From Gemmatimonadales bacterium (GTDB lineage: Bacteria > Gemmatimonadota > Gemmatimonadetes > Palauibacterales > Palauibacteraceae), in assembly GCA_009841005.1 (NCBI GenBank), contig VXMR01000148.1, forward strand, positions 1 through 33,708: DNA of 33,708 nt. Reading direction: 5' to 3'. A program made the translations under genes and the position numbers. The notes under the pieces were generated by a model. The model ran no database searches. It saw only the letters and a program-made list of their open reading frames with translations, and was not told the DNA's origin. The first letter of the stretch is position 1. Each line of letters starts with the position of its first letter. Positions 1-8,254 of this stretch are shown piece after piece.

Positions 1-2767
1 CCCGGAGGACGGGCAGTTGCGGCGCCCCCGCGTCCTCACCGACCACGACGAGCGTGACCGTGTCGGTGCCCGGGGGCGGCCGCGGTCCCCCACCGCCCCC
101 GAAGAAGAAGCCGCCCCCAGCCTGCCGCGAGACCTCGGGCATGGGCATCCAGTCCGCGAACTGCGGCTTCGTCCGGTAGAGAATCGGCTTGGCGTCCGGG
201 CCCCGGAAGTTCCACCACACGCGGTTGAAGCCGTCGTGGTTCGTCCCATCGAGCGTGGCCAGCGTCTCGCCATCCGAGTTTTCGACCCGCACCTGGACTT
301 TGCGCCCTTCCCCGTCCGCAAGCCAGTAATTCATCGACGCGCCGTTGGGCGGGTTCTCGCCCACCGACCAGTCCTCATACATCACTTGCGGTTCGGCGAT
401 GTCGTTGAAGCGGTACGCGTCGCGCGGCGCGAACAGGTGGGCTTCGGAGGCCGCGACCTCGGGCGTAAGTTGCTGGACCGCGCTCAGGTCGTCGAGAATC
501 CAGTAGCCGCGCCCGTACGTCCCGGCCACGAAGTCGTTGAAGTGCTCCTGGATGATGAGCCCGTAGTACGGCGACGGGGGAAGGTTCGGCATGAAGAGTT
601 GCCAGCTCTCGCCGTCGTCGTAGCTGATGTAGACGTTCGTCTCGGTGCCGAGGTAAAGGAGCCCCGGTCGTACCGGGTCCTCGAGCAGGTAGCGGGTGTA
701 GTCGACGGGGTAGTTGTCGACGCCGTCGGTGATCTGCGTCCATGTCGCCCCGAAGTCGTCCGTCCTGTAGGCGCGCGCGTCGAAGTCGCCGACCTGGTGG
801 TGCTCGATCGTGATGTAGGCCTTCGCGACGTCGTAGCGAGAGGCGTCAATGCTCCGCACGACGCCGTCGGGAGGCAGGTTCGGGATGTTCGCCGTGACGT
901 TGGTCCACGTCGCGCCGTCATCGCGGCTCACCTGCACGAGACCGTCGTTCGTGCCGGCCCAGAAGACGCCTTGCTCGATGGGCGACTCGTCGAAGGCGTA
1001 AATGACGCAGCAGAACTCGACGCCGATGTTGTCAGGGGTGAGCCCGCCCGAGACCCCCATCTTTGAGCGGTCGTTCGTAGACAGATCGGGGCTGATCACC
1101 TCCCAGCTCTGGCCCCGGTTGCGCGTGCGGTGCACGTGCTGGCTGGTGACGTAGATCGTTTCGCTGTCGTGCGGGGAGATGAGGAGGGGGAAGGTCCACT
1201 GGAAGCGGTAGCGGACATCGCTCGCCGGACGTCCGCGCGTCGATTCCGGCCACACCTCGACATCGCGGAACTGGCCGCGCTCCCTGTCGTGGCGCACGAC
1301 GATGCCGCCGACGGCACCCGACCCCGAGGCGCTCGACCACACGATGTTGGGATCCGTGGGATCGGGCGTGGCGAAACCGCTCTCGCCTCCGCCGACGGTC
1401 CTCCAGTCGCCGCGCGGAATGAGTCCACGGGCCCAGAAACCCGTGTAGCGCGTATTCGACGGCCCGTGGTAGGAGGGCCCGTCCTGCCGGTTCCCCATAA
1501 CGTTGTACGGGATCGCGTTGTCCACCGTGACGTGGTACATCTGCGCGATCGGCAGTTGCATGCGGGACCAGGACTTCATGCGGTTCTCGGTGATCGCGAC
1601 GCCGCTGTCGCCGCCAATGAAGATCCGGTCCGGGTTCTCCGGATCGACCCAAACATCGTGCAGATCCCAGCCCGGGGCGGCCGGGTCGCCTCCCGGAGGG
1701 CCGCCGCCGAGGAAGTTGAACATCTCGTACGTCGCGCCTCCGTCGCGGCTCACGCTGAAGCTGGACGAGAGGAAGTAGAGTTCGTCGCGATCGCCGGAGG
1801 AGACGCCGCAGCGCGTGTAGTAGGCCTGCCGCGTCGCGAGGTTGTGGCTGTAGTTCACGAGGCGCCATGTGCGGCCGCCGTCATCGCTGCTCCACAGCTC
1901 GCCGGTGTCGGTCTCGTACCCCTCCATGGGGACGCCGTCGCTCGTCTCGATGAGGGCGTACACGCGGTCGGAGTCCGAGTGCGACATGCAGACGGCGATC
2001 TTGCCGAGCGTACCGGTCGGAAGCCCGTTGCCCTGGAGTTCGGTCCAGGTGTCGCCGCCGTCCATCGTGAGGTGGAGACCGCTCCCCGGCCCGCCGCTGT
2101 CGCGCTTCCACGTCTTGAGATCGATGTCCCACATCGTGGCGAAGATCTTCCGCGGGTTCGCCGGGTCCATGACCATGTCGTAGGCGCCCGTCCCGCGGTC
2201 CACGAAGAGGATCTTCTCCCACGAGGCGCCGCCGTCGGAGGTCCGGTACACGCCGCGTTCGTCGGACTCCGCGTAGGCGTGGCCGAGCGCCGCCACGTAC
2301 ACGACGTCCGCGTCCGTGGGATGGATCAGGATGCGGCCGACGCGGCCGGTCCCCTCCAGCCCCATGTGGCTCCACGTCTCGCCGCCGTCCGTCGACTTCC
2401 AGACGCCGTTCCCGATCGAGACGTTCGAGCGGATCGAGGTCTCGCCGGTCCCCGCCCACACGACCGCGTGGTCGCTCGGGGCGACGGCGAGGGCGCCGAT
2501 GGAGTGCACGGGCTGGTCGTCGAACACGGGCCGCCAGTGCAGGCCGGCGTCGTCCGTCTTCCAGATCCCTCCGGTCGCGGCGCCGGCGAAGTACGTGTTG
2601 CGGTCCCCGGGGACGCCGGCGATCGAGGAGACGCGGTTGCCGACGGGGCCGATGTGGCGCGCCCGCAGCCCCTCGTACTGCTCGGGCGTGAGTTGCTGGG
2701 CCGCCAGCGGCGCGGCGGCCGCGAGCGCGAAGGCGAGACTGATGGAGAAGCGGCGAACGTTGGACAT
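1..2767 (-). CDS. Exported BNR/VPS10 (sortilin-like) repeat protein, 3' end outside window
   Basis: The reading frame starts at ATG 2767 and is still open at the window edge, giving about 922 residues without the C-terminus. The N-terminus is a clear signal peptide: two arginines, a hydrophobic stretch, then an Ala-rich end with APLAAQ, so it is secreted or periplasmic. The body holds about ten Asp-box motifs of the S-x-D-G-G-x-T-W type, for example KSTDGGETW, RTSDGGASW, SSDDGGRTW and ISYDDGESW. These mark seven- or ten-bladed beta-propellers of the BNR/VPS10 (sortilin) family, often annotated as glycosyl hydrolases although activity is rarely shown. Such proteins reach about 1,000-1,100 residues, so roughly the last tenth is probably missing here. 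It lies 118 bases downstream of the CocE-like hydrolase on the same strand. Substrate is unknown; extracellular binding or degradation of peptides or polysaccharides is an inference. Confidence 0.88.
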   Translation of the reverse strand, partial: MSNVRRFSISLAFALAAAAPLAAQQLTPEQYEGLRARHIGPVGNRVSSIAGVPGDRNTYFAGAATGGIWKTDDAGLHWRPVFDDQPVHSIGALAVAPSDHAVVWAGTGETSIRSNVSIGNGVWKSTDGGETWSHMGLEGTGRVGRILIHPTDADVVYVAALGHAYAESDERGVYRTSDGGASWEKILFVDRGTGAYDMVMDPANPRKIFATMWDIDLKTWKRDSGGPGSGLHLTMDGGDTWTELQGNGLPTGTLGKIAVCMSHSDSDRVYALIETSDGVPMEGYETDTGELWSSDDGGRTWRLVNYSHNLATRQAYYTRCGVSSGDRDELYFLSSSFSVSRDGGATYEMFNFLGGGPPGGDPAAPGWDLHDVWVDPENPDRIFIGGDSGVAITENRMKSWSRMQLPIAQMYHVTVDNAIPYNVMGNRQDGPSYHGPSNTRYTGFWARGLIPRGDWRTVGGGESGFATPDPTDPNIVWSSASGSGAVGGIVVRHDRERGQFRDVEVWPESTRGRPASDVRYRFQWTFPLLISPHDSETIYVTSQHVHRTRNRGQSWEVISPDLSTNDRSKMGVSGGLTPDNIGVEFCCVIYAFDESPIEQGVFWAGTNDGLVQVSRDDGATWTNVTANIPNLPPDGVVRSIDASRYDVAKAYITIEHHQVGDFDARAYRTDDFGATWTQITDGVDNYPVDYTRYLLEDPVRPGLLYLGTETNVYISYDDGESWQLFMPNLPPSPYYGLIIQEHFNDFVAGTYGRGYWILDDLSAVQQLTPEVAASEAHLFAPRDAYRFNDIAEPQVMYEDWSVGENPPNGASMNYWLADGEGRKVQVRVENSDGETLATLDGTNHDGFNRVWWNFRGPDAKPILYRTKPQFADWMPMPEVSRQAGGGFFFGGGGGPRPPPGTDTVTLVVVGEDAGAPQLPVLR

Positions 2768-2826
2768 GGCTCTCTGCCTCTTGAAACGGGTCGTTTGAGC
2801 GACGAAACGTGCGGCCCCGGACGGAT

Positions 2827-2842
2827 GCGGGCCAGAGCCCGC
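2827..2842 (-). other. Small perfect hairpin in the leader of the BNR/VPS10 gene
   Basis: Six-base perfect arms enclose a four-base loop (GCGGGC, TCTG, GCCCGC on the minus strand) about 60 bases upstream of the start codon at 2767. There is no T-run after it, so it is not a convincing terminator. The rest of the 118-base gap is GC-rich with no promoter I can defend. Confidence 0.3.
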
Positions 2843-2885
2843 GGGACCGGAGACGGGCCGGGGGCCCGGCTGGCAGCTCCTGTCG

Positions 2886-4784
2886 CTACCAGGAACCCGG
2901 CGCGAAAGGAAGTTCGACGCTCGACGGATGAGTCGCGGAGCGATAAACGCGTACGGTCGGCGGGTCCTCCGACACCTCCTCCGCGTTGTCGCGATCGGCA
3001 CCCATGACCGTTACGCGCAGGCGATGGCCCGCGTTGAAGACGGTCGAGGTCGGGTGCAGGTCGAGCCGCAGTTGGGCCGGCTCTTCCGGAAGCGGTTCGA
3101 CGTCGCTCGCGTAGCTGCGCTGGAAGGGGAGACCGAGGTTCTCCCACGGCGCTTCCGCGAGCGCGCGATGCGAGGCGCGCAGCACGCCCTCGGTCACGTA
3201 GCGAGAGGATCCCTCCGCGTCCACTTCCTCAAGCAGCACGAAGAAATCGGCGTCCCGCTTCGACGAGGTCACCCACAGCGTCACGACCGGATGGCCCGTG
3301 ACCGTGAGGTCGGACTCCAGCGGCGGCGTCGTGTAGGTCAGCGACTTCGCGTCCGTGTCGCTCAGGTCGGGGTACACCATCTCCGGCGCCGCCCCGACGG
3401 CGTTGTCCCAGCGGCTTGAGGTCCCGGTGGTCGTCGAGAGATCGACCAGGTACTCGTCGAACGCGGTCTCGACCGTCGGCGCGTCCGGCGAAAGACCACC
3501 GTCGTTGACCGATGCGACGCTCCCGCTCGTCCCGGGCGCGAGGAAGAGGCGTTGGCTCGTCGTCTCGGGCGGCCACGCGTCGGCCGATACCCAGCGCCAG
3601 TCGCCGGGATCGTTCATGACGGCGTAGTGGATCGGCGCCTCGTCGAGCACGCCGTTGTCGATGCCCTTGAGCCAGTAGTCGAACCAGCGGTGCTGCTCCA
3701 CCGCGTACAGTTCGATGCGTTCGGCCATCAACCCGGGATCGGGCATGCCGGAGTGGGACCAGGCCCCGATGCCCAGCTTCTGCGGCCCGCGGTAGTTCGA
3801 GAACCAGAGCGTAGCGTCGGTGACGAAGATGTCGTACCAGCCGTTCCAGTGGTACGCCGGAATCCCGGCCTCGAGCACGTCTTCGAGGACGCCGCTGGGT
3901 CCGTGGCGCTCCCACGCCAGTTCGGGCGCCGCATGATCACGATAGCGCCCCGCGCCGTATTGCTCGAGCACGTCCCAGTTGTCCTCGTGCTCCTCCATCG
4001 CCTGCCGCAGGAGCACCCCCTCGACATCCTCGTCCACCGCCGGGGCCGGAATGGAGACGTCGAACTCGCGGGTCAGGCCGCCCCAGTGCCCGATGAGGTC
4101 ATCCCGGTACACGCCGCCGGGATACATGAGATCGTACATGTCGAGGGCCGCGACATCGGGGAAAATCGCCTTGAGCGCCGGCGGATTGCGGGACGCGGCC
4201 ATGTACTGCGTGATCCCCAGGTAGGAACCGCCGTACATGCCGACGTTGCCGTCCGACCAGGGCTGCGAGGCGAGCCACTCGATGAGTTCGACCGCATCCG
4301 TCGTCTCCGACTCCGAGAACAGCCCCTCGTAGCGGCCGAAGGAGGCCCCGCTCCCCCGCACACCGGCCGCCGCCACGACGTAGCCGTGGAGGACGAGCCG
4401 CTGGAGATCCTCGTTCGCGTCGACCTGGGAGCGGATGTCCGGGGCCGGGTCCAGGTCCGGCGCGATCACGCGGATGATCTGGCCCGGATGGCGGTGATAG
4501 CGGGAATGCGTCCACACGACCGGCAGGGGCTTGCTCTCGAGCACGCCCCCAAGCGCCGGCCGGGTGACCTCGACCGCCAACCGCACGCCGTCGCGCATCT
4601 CGACGTAGCGGGACGTGGTGACCCAGCCGTCGAACCGGGGCTCGCTGTACCCCTCGTAGCGGCCGAACTCCGACACGCGGTCGGTCGCCTCTCCTTCGGC
4701 GCCGTCGGCGCCGGGCTCGGCGACACACGCCACCAGAAGTATGGGGAGAACGCCGGGGAGGAAGCTGGCGGCGGTGTTCCTCAT
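2886..4784 (-). CDS. CocE/NonD-family serine hydrolase, lipoprotein (X-Pro dipeptidyl-peptidase S15-like)
   Basis: This gene encodes 632 residues from ATG 4784; the frame stays open further upstream but only as a shadow of the preceding gene. The N-terminus has a short hydrophobic segment ending in a lipobox (LLVAC, Cys20), predicting a membrane-anchored lipoprotein. The alpha/beta-hydrolase core shows the nucleophile motif GGSYLG (Ser187), an acid candidate in GWYDIF (Asp318) and a histidine in GAWSHS (His344), the order and spacing of the CocE/S15 triad. The C-terminal third is the jelly-roll domain of the family (TTPPLESDLTVTGHP onward). Members cleave esters, amides or Xaa-Pro peptides; the substrate cannot be told from sequence. 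It follows the glutaryl-CoA dehydrogenase gene by 23 bases, so it is probably cotranscribed, and precedes another exported protein. Confidence 0.92.
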   Translation of the reverse strand: MRNTAASFLPGVLPILLVACVAEPGADGAEGEATDRVSEFGRYEGYSEPRFDGWVTTSRYVEMRDGVRLAVEVTRPALGGVLESKPLPVVWTHSRYHRHPGQIIRVIAPDLDPAPDIRSQVDANEDLQRLVLHGYVVAAAGVRGSGASFGRYEGLFSESETTDAVELIEWLASQPWSDGNVGMYGGSYLGITQYMAASRNPPALKAIFPDVAALDMYDLMYPGGVYRDDLIGHWGGLTREFDVSIPAPAVDEDVEGVLLRQAMEEHEDNWDVLEQYGAGRYRDHAAPELAWERHGPSGVLEDVLEAGIPAYHWNGWYDIFVTDATLWFSNYRGPQKLGIGAWSHSGMPDPGLMAERIELYAVEQHRWFDYWLKGIDNGVLDEAPIHYAVMNDPGDWRWVSADAWPPETTSQRLFLAPGTSGSVASVNDGGLSPDAPTVETAFDEYLVDLSTTTGTSSRWDNAVGAAPEMVYPDLSDTDAKSLTYTTPPLESDLTVTGHPVVTLWVTSSKRDADFFVLLEEVDAEGSSRYVTEGVLRASHRALAEAPWENLGLPFQRSYASDVEPLPEEPAQLRLDLHPTSTVFNAGHRLRVTVMGADRDNAEEVSEDPPTVRVYRSATHPSSVELPFAPGSW

Positions 4785-4807
4785 GTCGTCCTCGCTTCCT
4801 GCTCTCT

Positions 4808-5992
4808 TCAGTTGTAGGCCGGGAGTCCCGTGGCGTCGTGTCCGAGGATCAGGGAATGGATGTCGTGGGTGCCCTCGTACGTATAGACCGACTCCAGATT
4901 CGCCATGTGACGCATCGAGGCGTATTCGGCGAGAATCCCGTTCGCGCCGAGCAGCCGCCGCGACTCGCGGGCGCACTCGCACGCCATGTTCACGTTGTTG
5001 CGCTTCGCGAGCGAGACGTGCTGCGGCCGCATCGTGCCCTCGTCCTTCATCCGGCCGAGCCGGAGGCAGAGAAGCTGCGCCTTCGTGATCTCGGTGAGCA
5101 TGTCCGCGATCCGGACCTGCTGGATCTGGGTCTGCGCGATCGGCGTCCCGTCGAACTGCACGCGGTTCTTCGCGTATTCGACCGACTCGCGATAGCAGCC
5201 CATGGCGGCGCCGACGGCCCCCCACGAGATCCCGTAGCGCGCCTGCGTCAGGCACTTCAACGGGCTCTTGAGCCCCCCGCTGGCCGGGAGGACGTTCGCC
5301 CGCGGCACCCGCACGTCCTGCAGGACGAGTTCGGAAGTGTCGGACGCCAGGAGGGAGAGTTTCCCCTTCTGGTCGCTGGCGGAGAAGCCGTCGCGCCCCG
5401 TCTCGACGATGAAACCGCGGATCGAGCCGACGTCGTCCAGTTCCCCGGTCTTGGCCCAGATCACCGCCACATCGGCCATCGAGCCGTTCGTGATCCACAT
5501 CTTGGCGCCGTTGAGGACCCACTCGTCCCCGTCCTCGACCGCCCGCGTGATCATGCCGCCGGGGTTGGAGCCGAAGTCGGGCTCGGTGAGGCCGAAGCAC
5601 CCGATGGACTCGCCGCTCGCCATCCGCGGCAGCCACTCGCGCTTCTGTTCTTCGGAACCGAAGGCGAAGATCGGGTACATGACGAGGGCGCCCTGCACGG
5701 AGACGAAGGAGCGGAGGCCCGAGTCCGCCCGCTCGAGTTCCTGCATGATGAGGCCGTAAGCCACGTTGTTTAGGCCGGCGCAGCCGTACTCCTCCGGGAG
5801 GTTCGCCCCGAAGAAGCCGAGTTCGCCCATCTGGGGGATGAGTTCCCGAGGGAACGTGCGTTCGATGTAGTGGTGGCCGATGATGGGCAGGACCTCCTGG
5901 TCCACCCACTCACGCACCAGATCCCGAATCGCGATCTCCTCTTCGTCGAGGAGCGCATCGAGATTGAAGTAGTCGACACCCTCGAAAGTCAT
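4808..5992 (-). CDS. gcdH: Glutaryl-CoA dehydrogenase-type acyl-CoA dehydrogenase
   Basis: The product is 394 residues, the usual length of glutaryl-CoA dehydrogenase, an FAD enzyme that oxidises and decarboxylates glutaryl-CoA to crotonyl-CoA in lysine, tryptophan and aromatic breakdown. Seen: the active-site strip SGLRSFVSVQ near residues 91-100 containing the arginine typical of this subfamily, GFFGANLPEEYG near 59-70, GLTEPDFGSNPGG for flavin and substrate binding, and YEGTHDIH near the C-terminus with the presumed catalytic base Glu373. This last motif separates glutaryl-CoA dehydrogenases from short-chain acyl-CoA dehydrogenases. ATG 5992 was chosen because GGAG lies about ten bases upstream and because it overlaps the preceding small gene's stop (ATGA). 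An upstream in-frame extension to 6067 has low-quality composition and was discarded. Confidence 0.92.
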   Translation of the reverse strand: MTFEGVDYFNLDALLDEEEIAIRDLVREWVDQEVLPIIGHHYIERTFPRELIPQMGELGFFGANLPEEYGCAGLNNVAYGLIMQELERADSGLRSFVSVQGALVMYPIFAFGSEEQKREWLPRMASGESIGCFGLTEPDFGSNPGGMITRAVEDGDEWVLNGAKMWITNGSMADVAVIWAKTGELDDVGSIRGFIVETGRDGFSASDQKGKLSLLASDTSELVLQDVRVPRANVLPASGGLKSPLKCLTQARYGISWGAVGAAMGCYRESVEYAKNRVQFDGTPIAQTQIQQVRIADMLTEITKAQLLCLRLGRMKDEGTMRPQHVSLAKRNNVNMACECARESRRLLGANGILAEYASMRHMANLESVYTYEGTHDIHSLILGHDATGLPAYN

Positions 5993-6255
5993 TCGCGAGT
6001 TTCTCCGGATTCCGGGCAGCGCGTGGCTGCGGGGTGAGGGACGGCGGACGAATCCGCGCGGAAACAATGGACGCCGAGCGCGACGCCGGCGGCGGCCAGG
6101 AGGATGCCCGCGGCGACTCCCGGCCAGCCGTACACGTGCGCGTTGATGACGAGGACGATCCCGACCATGGTGGCGAGCGCCGCGGCCGGAAGCCCCAGCA
6201 CGGTCCGGATGCCGGCGCGCCTGCCGGGCCGCGCGCCTATCGGCCGAGCCGCCAT
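5989..6255 (-). CDS. Small membrane protein, two predicted TM helices
   Basis: This short gene encodes 88 residues from ATG 6255. It begins inside the 3' end of the zinc-ribbon membrane protein (19-base overlap) and its TGA overlaps the ATG of gcdH by four bases. The product is a basic N-terminus (about 18 residues), a hydrophobic helix around residues 22-38, a short Gly/Trp/Pro turn (VYGWPG), a second Ala/Gly-rich helix around 46-62, and a polar tail with two cysteines. AAGG lies about ten bases upstream of the ATG. No family is recognised. The hydrophobic pattern and tight junctions argue that it is real, but a longer form starting upstream cannot be excluded. Confidence 0.55.
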   Translation of the reverse strand: MAARPIGARPGRRAGIRTVLGLPAAALATMVGIVLVINAHVYGWPGVAAGILLAAAGVALGVHCFRADSSAVPHPAATRCPESGETRE

Positions 6256-6557
6256 CGGGTGTAGCCCTTCACGACCTCGCGGCCGATGCGGAAGCCGAGA
6301 TAGTACGCCGCCACAAGCGGCAGGCCCCACGCGTACGCCGGCAGGAAACCGAGGTCGGGGGAGGTGCGGAGCCAGATGACGACCCAGACGGCGAACGGCA
6401 GCGTGATGCTCGCGGCGACGACGTGGCGCCCGCGCCGCATCCGCCGCTGCATGCGGGGTCCGCAGGCCTCGCACCAGTCGTCGCGGTGCAGCTGTCCCTT
6501 GGGGAACATCTGGCCGCAGGCGCCGCACATCACGCCCTTGAAGTGAAGCTCTTCCAT
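6237..6557 (-). CDS. Zinc-ribbon membrane protein of unknown function
   Basis: The product is 106 residues from ATG 6557, which has GGAG about nine bases upstream; an ATG eight codons earlier is possible but has no comparable ribosome site. Two CxxC pairs (CGAC and CEAC, about 17 residues apart) near the N-terminus form a probable treble-clef or rubredoxin-like zinc ribbon. After a basic stretch (RMQRRMRRGRH) come two hydrophobic segments (about residues 48-63 and 72-88), then a basic tail. The layout resembles small bacterial proteins in which a cytoplasmic zinc ribbon is tethered to the membrane; the role is unknown. It lies 48 bases downstream of the isocitrate dehydrogenase gene and overlaps the next small membrane gene, with which it may form a complex. 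Confidence 0.75.
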   Translation of the reverse strand: MEELHFKGVMCGACGQMFPKGQLHRDDWCEACGPRMQRRMRRGRHVVAASITLPFAVWVVIWLRTSPDLGFLPAYAWGLPLVAAYYLGFRIGREVVKGYTRWRLGR

Positions 6558-6605
6558 CCGCTCGCGCTCCGTGCCGATCATTCCGCGCCGGTCGTTCCGC
6601 CCCGG

Positions 6606-7640
6606 TCATTCACCGGCGGCATCCAGTCGTTCGATCACCGCGCCGGCGAACTCTGCCGTGCTCGCGGAACCGCCGAGGTCCGGGGTATGGGCGGCGCCGT
6701 CCTGCAGCGTCCGGTGCAGGGCGGCGCGGATGCGCGCGGCCACGTCGCGTTCTTCCAGATGGTCGAGCAGGAGGCAGCCCGCGAGCAGGAGGGAGGTGGG
6801 GTTCGCGATCCCCTTCCCCGCGATGTCCGGGGCCGATCCATGCACCGCCTCGAAGATCGCCGCCCGCTCGCCGAGGTTCGCGCCCGGCGCGAAGCCGAGC
6901 CCGCCGATGAGTCCGGCCACCTGATCGGAGAGGATGTCGCCGAACATGTTCTCGGTCACAATCACGTCGAAGCGGTACGGATCCAGCGCCAACTGCATCG
7001 CCGTTGCGTCCACGATCTTGTCGTCGAATTCCACCCTTCCCTCGTACTCGGCCGCGACGTTGCGCCCCACCTCGAGGAAGAGACCCTGCGTGTACTTGAG
7101 GATATTCGCCTTGTGGACCAGGGTCACGAGACGCCGGTTGTGGGCGAGCGCGTACTCGAACGCGAAGCGGACGATGCGGCGCGACCCGTAGCGCGTAATG
7201 AGCATGACGGATTCGGCGACGGCGCGGGGGTCGTTCTCCATCCCGATGAAGTGCTCGATCCCGGCGTAAAGGCCCTCCGTATTCTCCCGCACGATGACGA
7301 GATCCACGTCCGGATAGCGGGCGGCCGGGAGAAGGGTGACTGCGGGACGGACGTTCGCGTAGAGATCGAAGTGCTTGCGGAGCGCGACGTTTACGGACCG
7401 GAAGCCGGAGCCGATGGGGGTCGTGAGCGGCCCCTTGAGCGCGACGCCGGTCGCCTCGATCGATTCGAGCGTCGCCTGCGGAAGCGGCTCTCCGACCGTT
7501 TCCATGGCGGTGACGCCGCCGAGGCTCTCGCGCCAGCGGATGGGCGCGCCCGCAGCCTCCAGGATCGCGACGGTGGCTTCGGATATCTCCGGGCCAATGC
7601 CGTCGCCCGGGATCAACACGACGTCGTGTAGCGGTTTCAT
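6606..7640 (-). CDS. NAD-dependent isocitrate dehydrogenase (beta-decarboxylating dehydrogenase family)
   Basis: The product is 344 residues from ATG 7640, the short length of NAD-type isocitrate, isopropylmalate and homoisocitrate dehydrogenases. The substrate loop reads RSVNVALRKHFDLYANVRP, with Ser82, Asn84, Arg88 and Arg98 in the places that bind isocitrate; isopropylmalate and homoisocitrate enzymes lack this Ser/Asn pair. Metal ligands fall in NMFGDILSD (Asp235, Asp239) and the catalytic lysine in LVHKANILK (Lys177). In HGSAPDIAGKG, Asp272 and Ile273 stand where NADP enzymes have Lys and Tyr, indicating NAD. It would oxidise isocitrate to 2-oxoglutarate in the TCA cycle. It starts three bases after the stop of the exported unknown protein and shares a transcript with a LeuA-like enzyme. 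The choice of isocitrate as substrate is inferred from motifs. Confidence 0.88.
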   Translation of the reverse strand: MKPLHDVVLIPGDGIGPEISEATVAILEAAGAPIRWRESLGGVTAMETVGEPLPQATLESIEATGVALKGPLTTPIGSGFRSVNVALRKHFDLYANVRPAVTLLPAARYPDVDLVIVRENTEGLYAGIEHFIGMENDPRAVAESVMLITRYGSRRIVRFAFEYALAHNRRLVTLVHKANILKYTQGLFLEVGRNVAAEYEGRVEFDDKIVDATAMQLALDPYRFDVIVTENMFGDILSDQVAGLIGGLGFAPGANLGERAAIFEAVHGSAPDIAGKGIANPTSLLLAGCLLLDHLEERDVAARIRAALHRTLQDGAAHTPDLGGSASTAEFAGAVIERLDAAGE

Positions 7641-7642
7641 CG

Positions 7643-8254
7643 TCAGGAAGGTGCGAGTTGATCGGCCACGCGCAACGCGAGCGTGGTGAGGGCGAAGGGG
7701 GACACGGCCTCCGCGACCGCCCCCGCGACGGGGCCGTGCCAGAGGACGGCGCTGCGCCGCACGTCGATGATCGCGAGGCGCAGAACGGCCCGACGCTCCC
7801 GATACGAGACCGCGAGCGGCAGCACAACGAGGCGGGCTCCGAAGAGGGCCGCCACCTGGCGGAGCTGCGTGTGGAGCGGTTCGTAGAGTTGCGCCCGGGA
7901 ATCCGGCGCGGTGAGCAGGCCCCGGTAGGCGAGTCGCCCCGGGTCGACGCCGATCGTCGGGTTGCGGGCGAGGCGAGCCTCCACCGCGGGCGCGAGAGCC
8001 CAGTGTGCGGCCCCCACTTCCTCTCCGAACGCAAACTCGATCTCGGCGTTGAGGAGGTCGATCGTGCCCTCCGCGCTCTCCGTCCCCCCGATCCACGTCC
8101 CTCCGGGGTCCGGAAGGGCCGACTGCACCGGGAGGACGACGACCGGCACGCCCGCGGGCACCGCCGGAGGATCGTCGGCCGGAGGCTGCTCCGCCGCCAG
8201 CGCCCCGGCTGAGAGAAGAGCCAGCGCGCAGGACGACACCGTCCGCCGTCTCAT
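7643..8254 (-). CDS. Exported protein of unknown function
   Basis: This gene encodes 203 residues from ATG 8254, which overlaps the stop of the LeuA-like gene (ATGA). The first 21 residues form a signal peptide (MRRR, a hydrophobic core, then GALAAEQ), so the protein is periplasmic or outer-membrane associated. A proline-rich stretch follows, then a mixed alpha/beta region with repeated valine- and leucine-rich strands (VPVVVLPVQ, LVVLPLAVSY, LRLAIIDV). The line of strands, with a section about recomputing or combining values, recalls periplasmic proteins such as CsgG- or TolB-N-like domains, but I do not recognise the family and this comparison is weak. Its position between two central-metabolism enzymes suggests hitchhiking on their transcript rather than a shared pathway. 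Confidence 0.75.
   Translation of the reverse strand: MRRRTVSSCALALLSAGALAAEQPPADDPPAVPAGVPVVVLPVQSALPDPGGTWIGGTESAEGTIDLLNAEIEFAFGEEVGAAHWALAPAVEARLARNPTIGVDPGRLAYRGLLTAPDSRAQLYEPLHTQLRQVAALFGARLVVLPLAVSYRERRAVLRLAIIDVRRSAVLWHGPVAGAVAEAVSPFALTTLALRVADQLAPS

Noticed and set aside
1130..3007. A 625-codon open frame on the plus strand
   Set aside because: It is antisense to the BNR/VPS10 gene, whose Asp-box repeats prove the minus frame.
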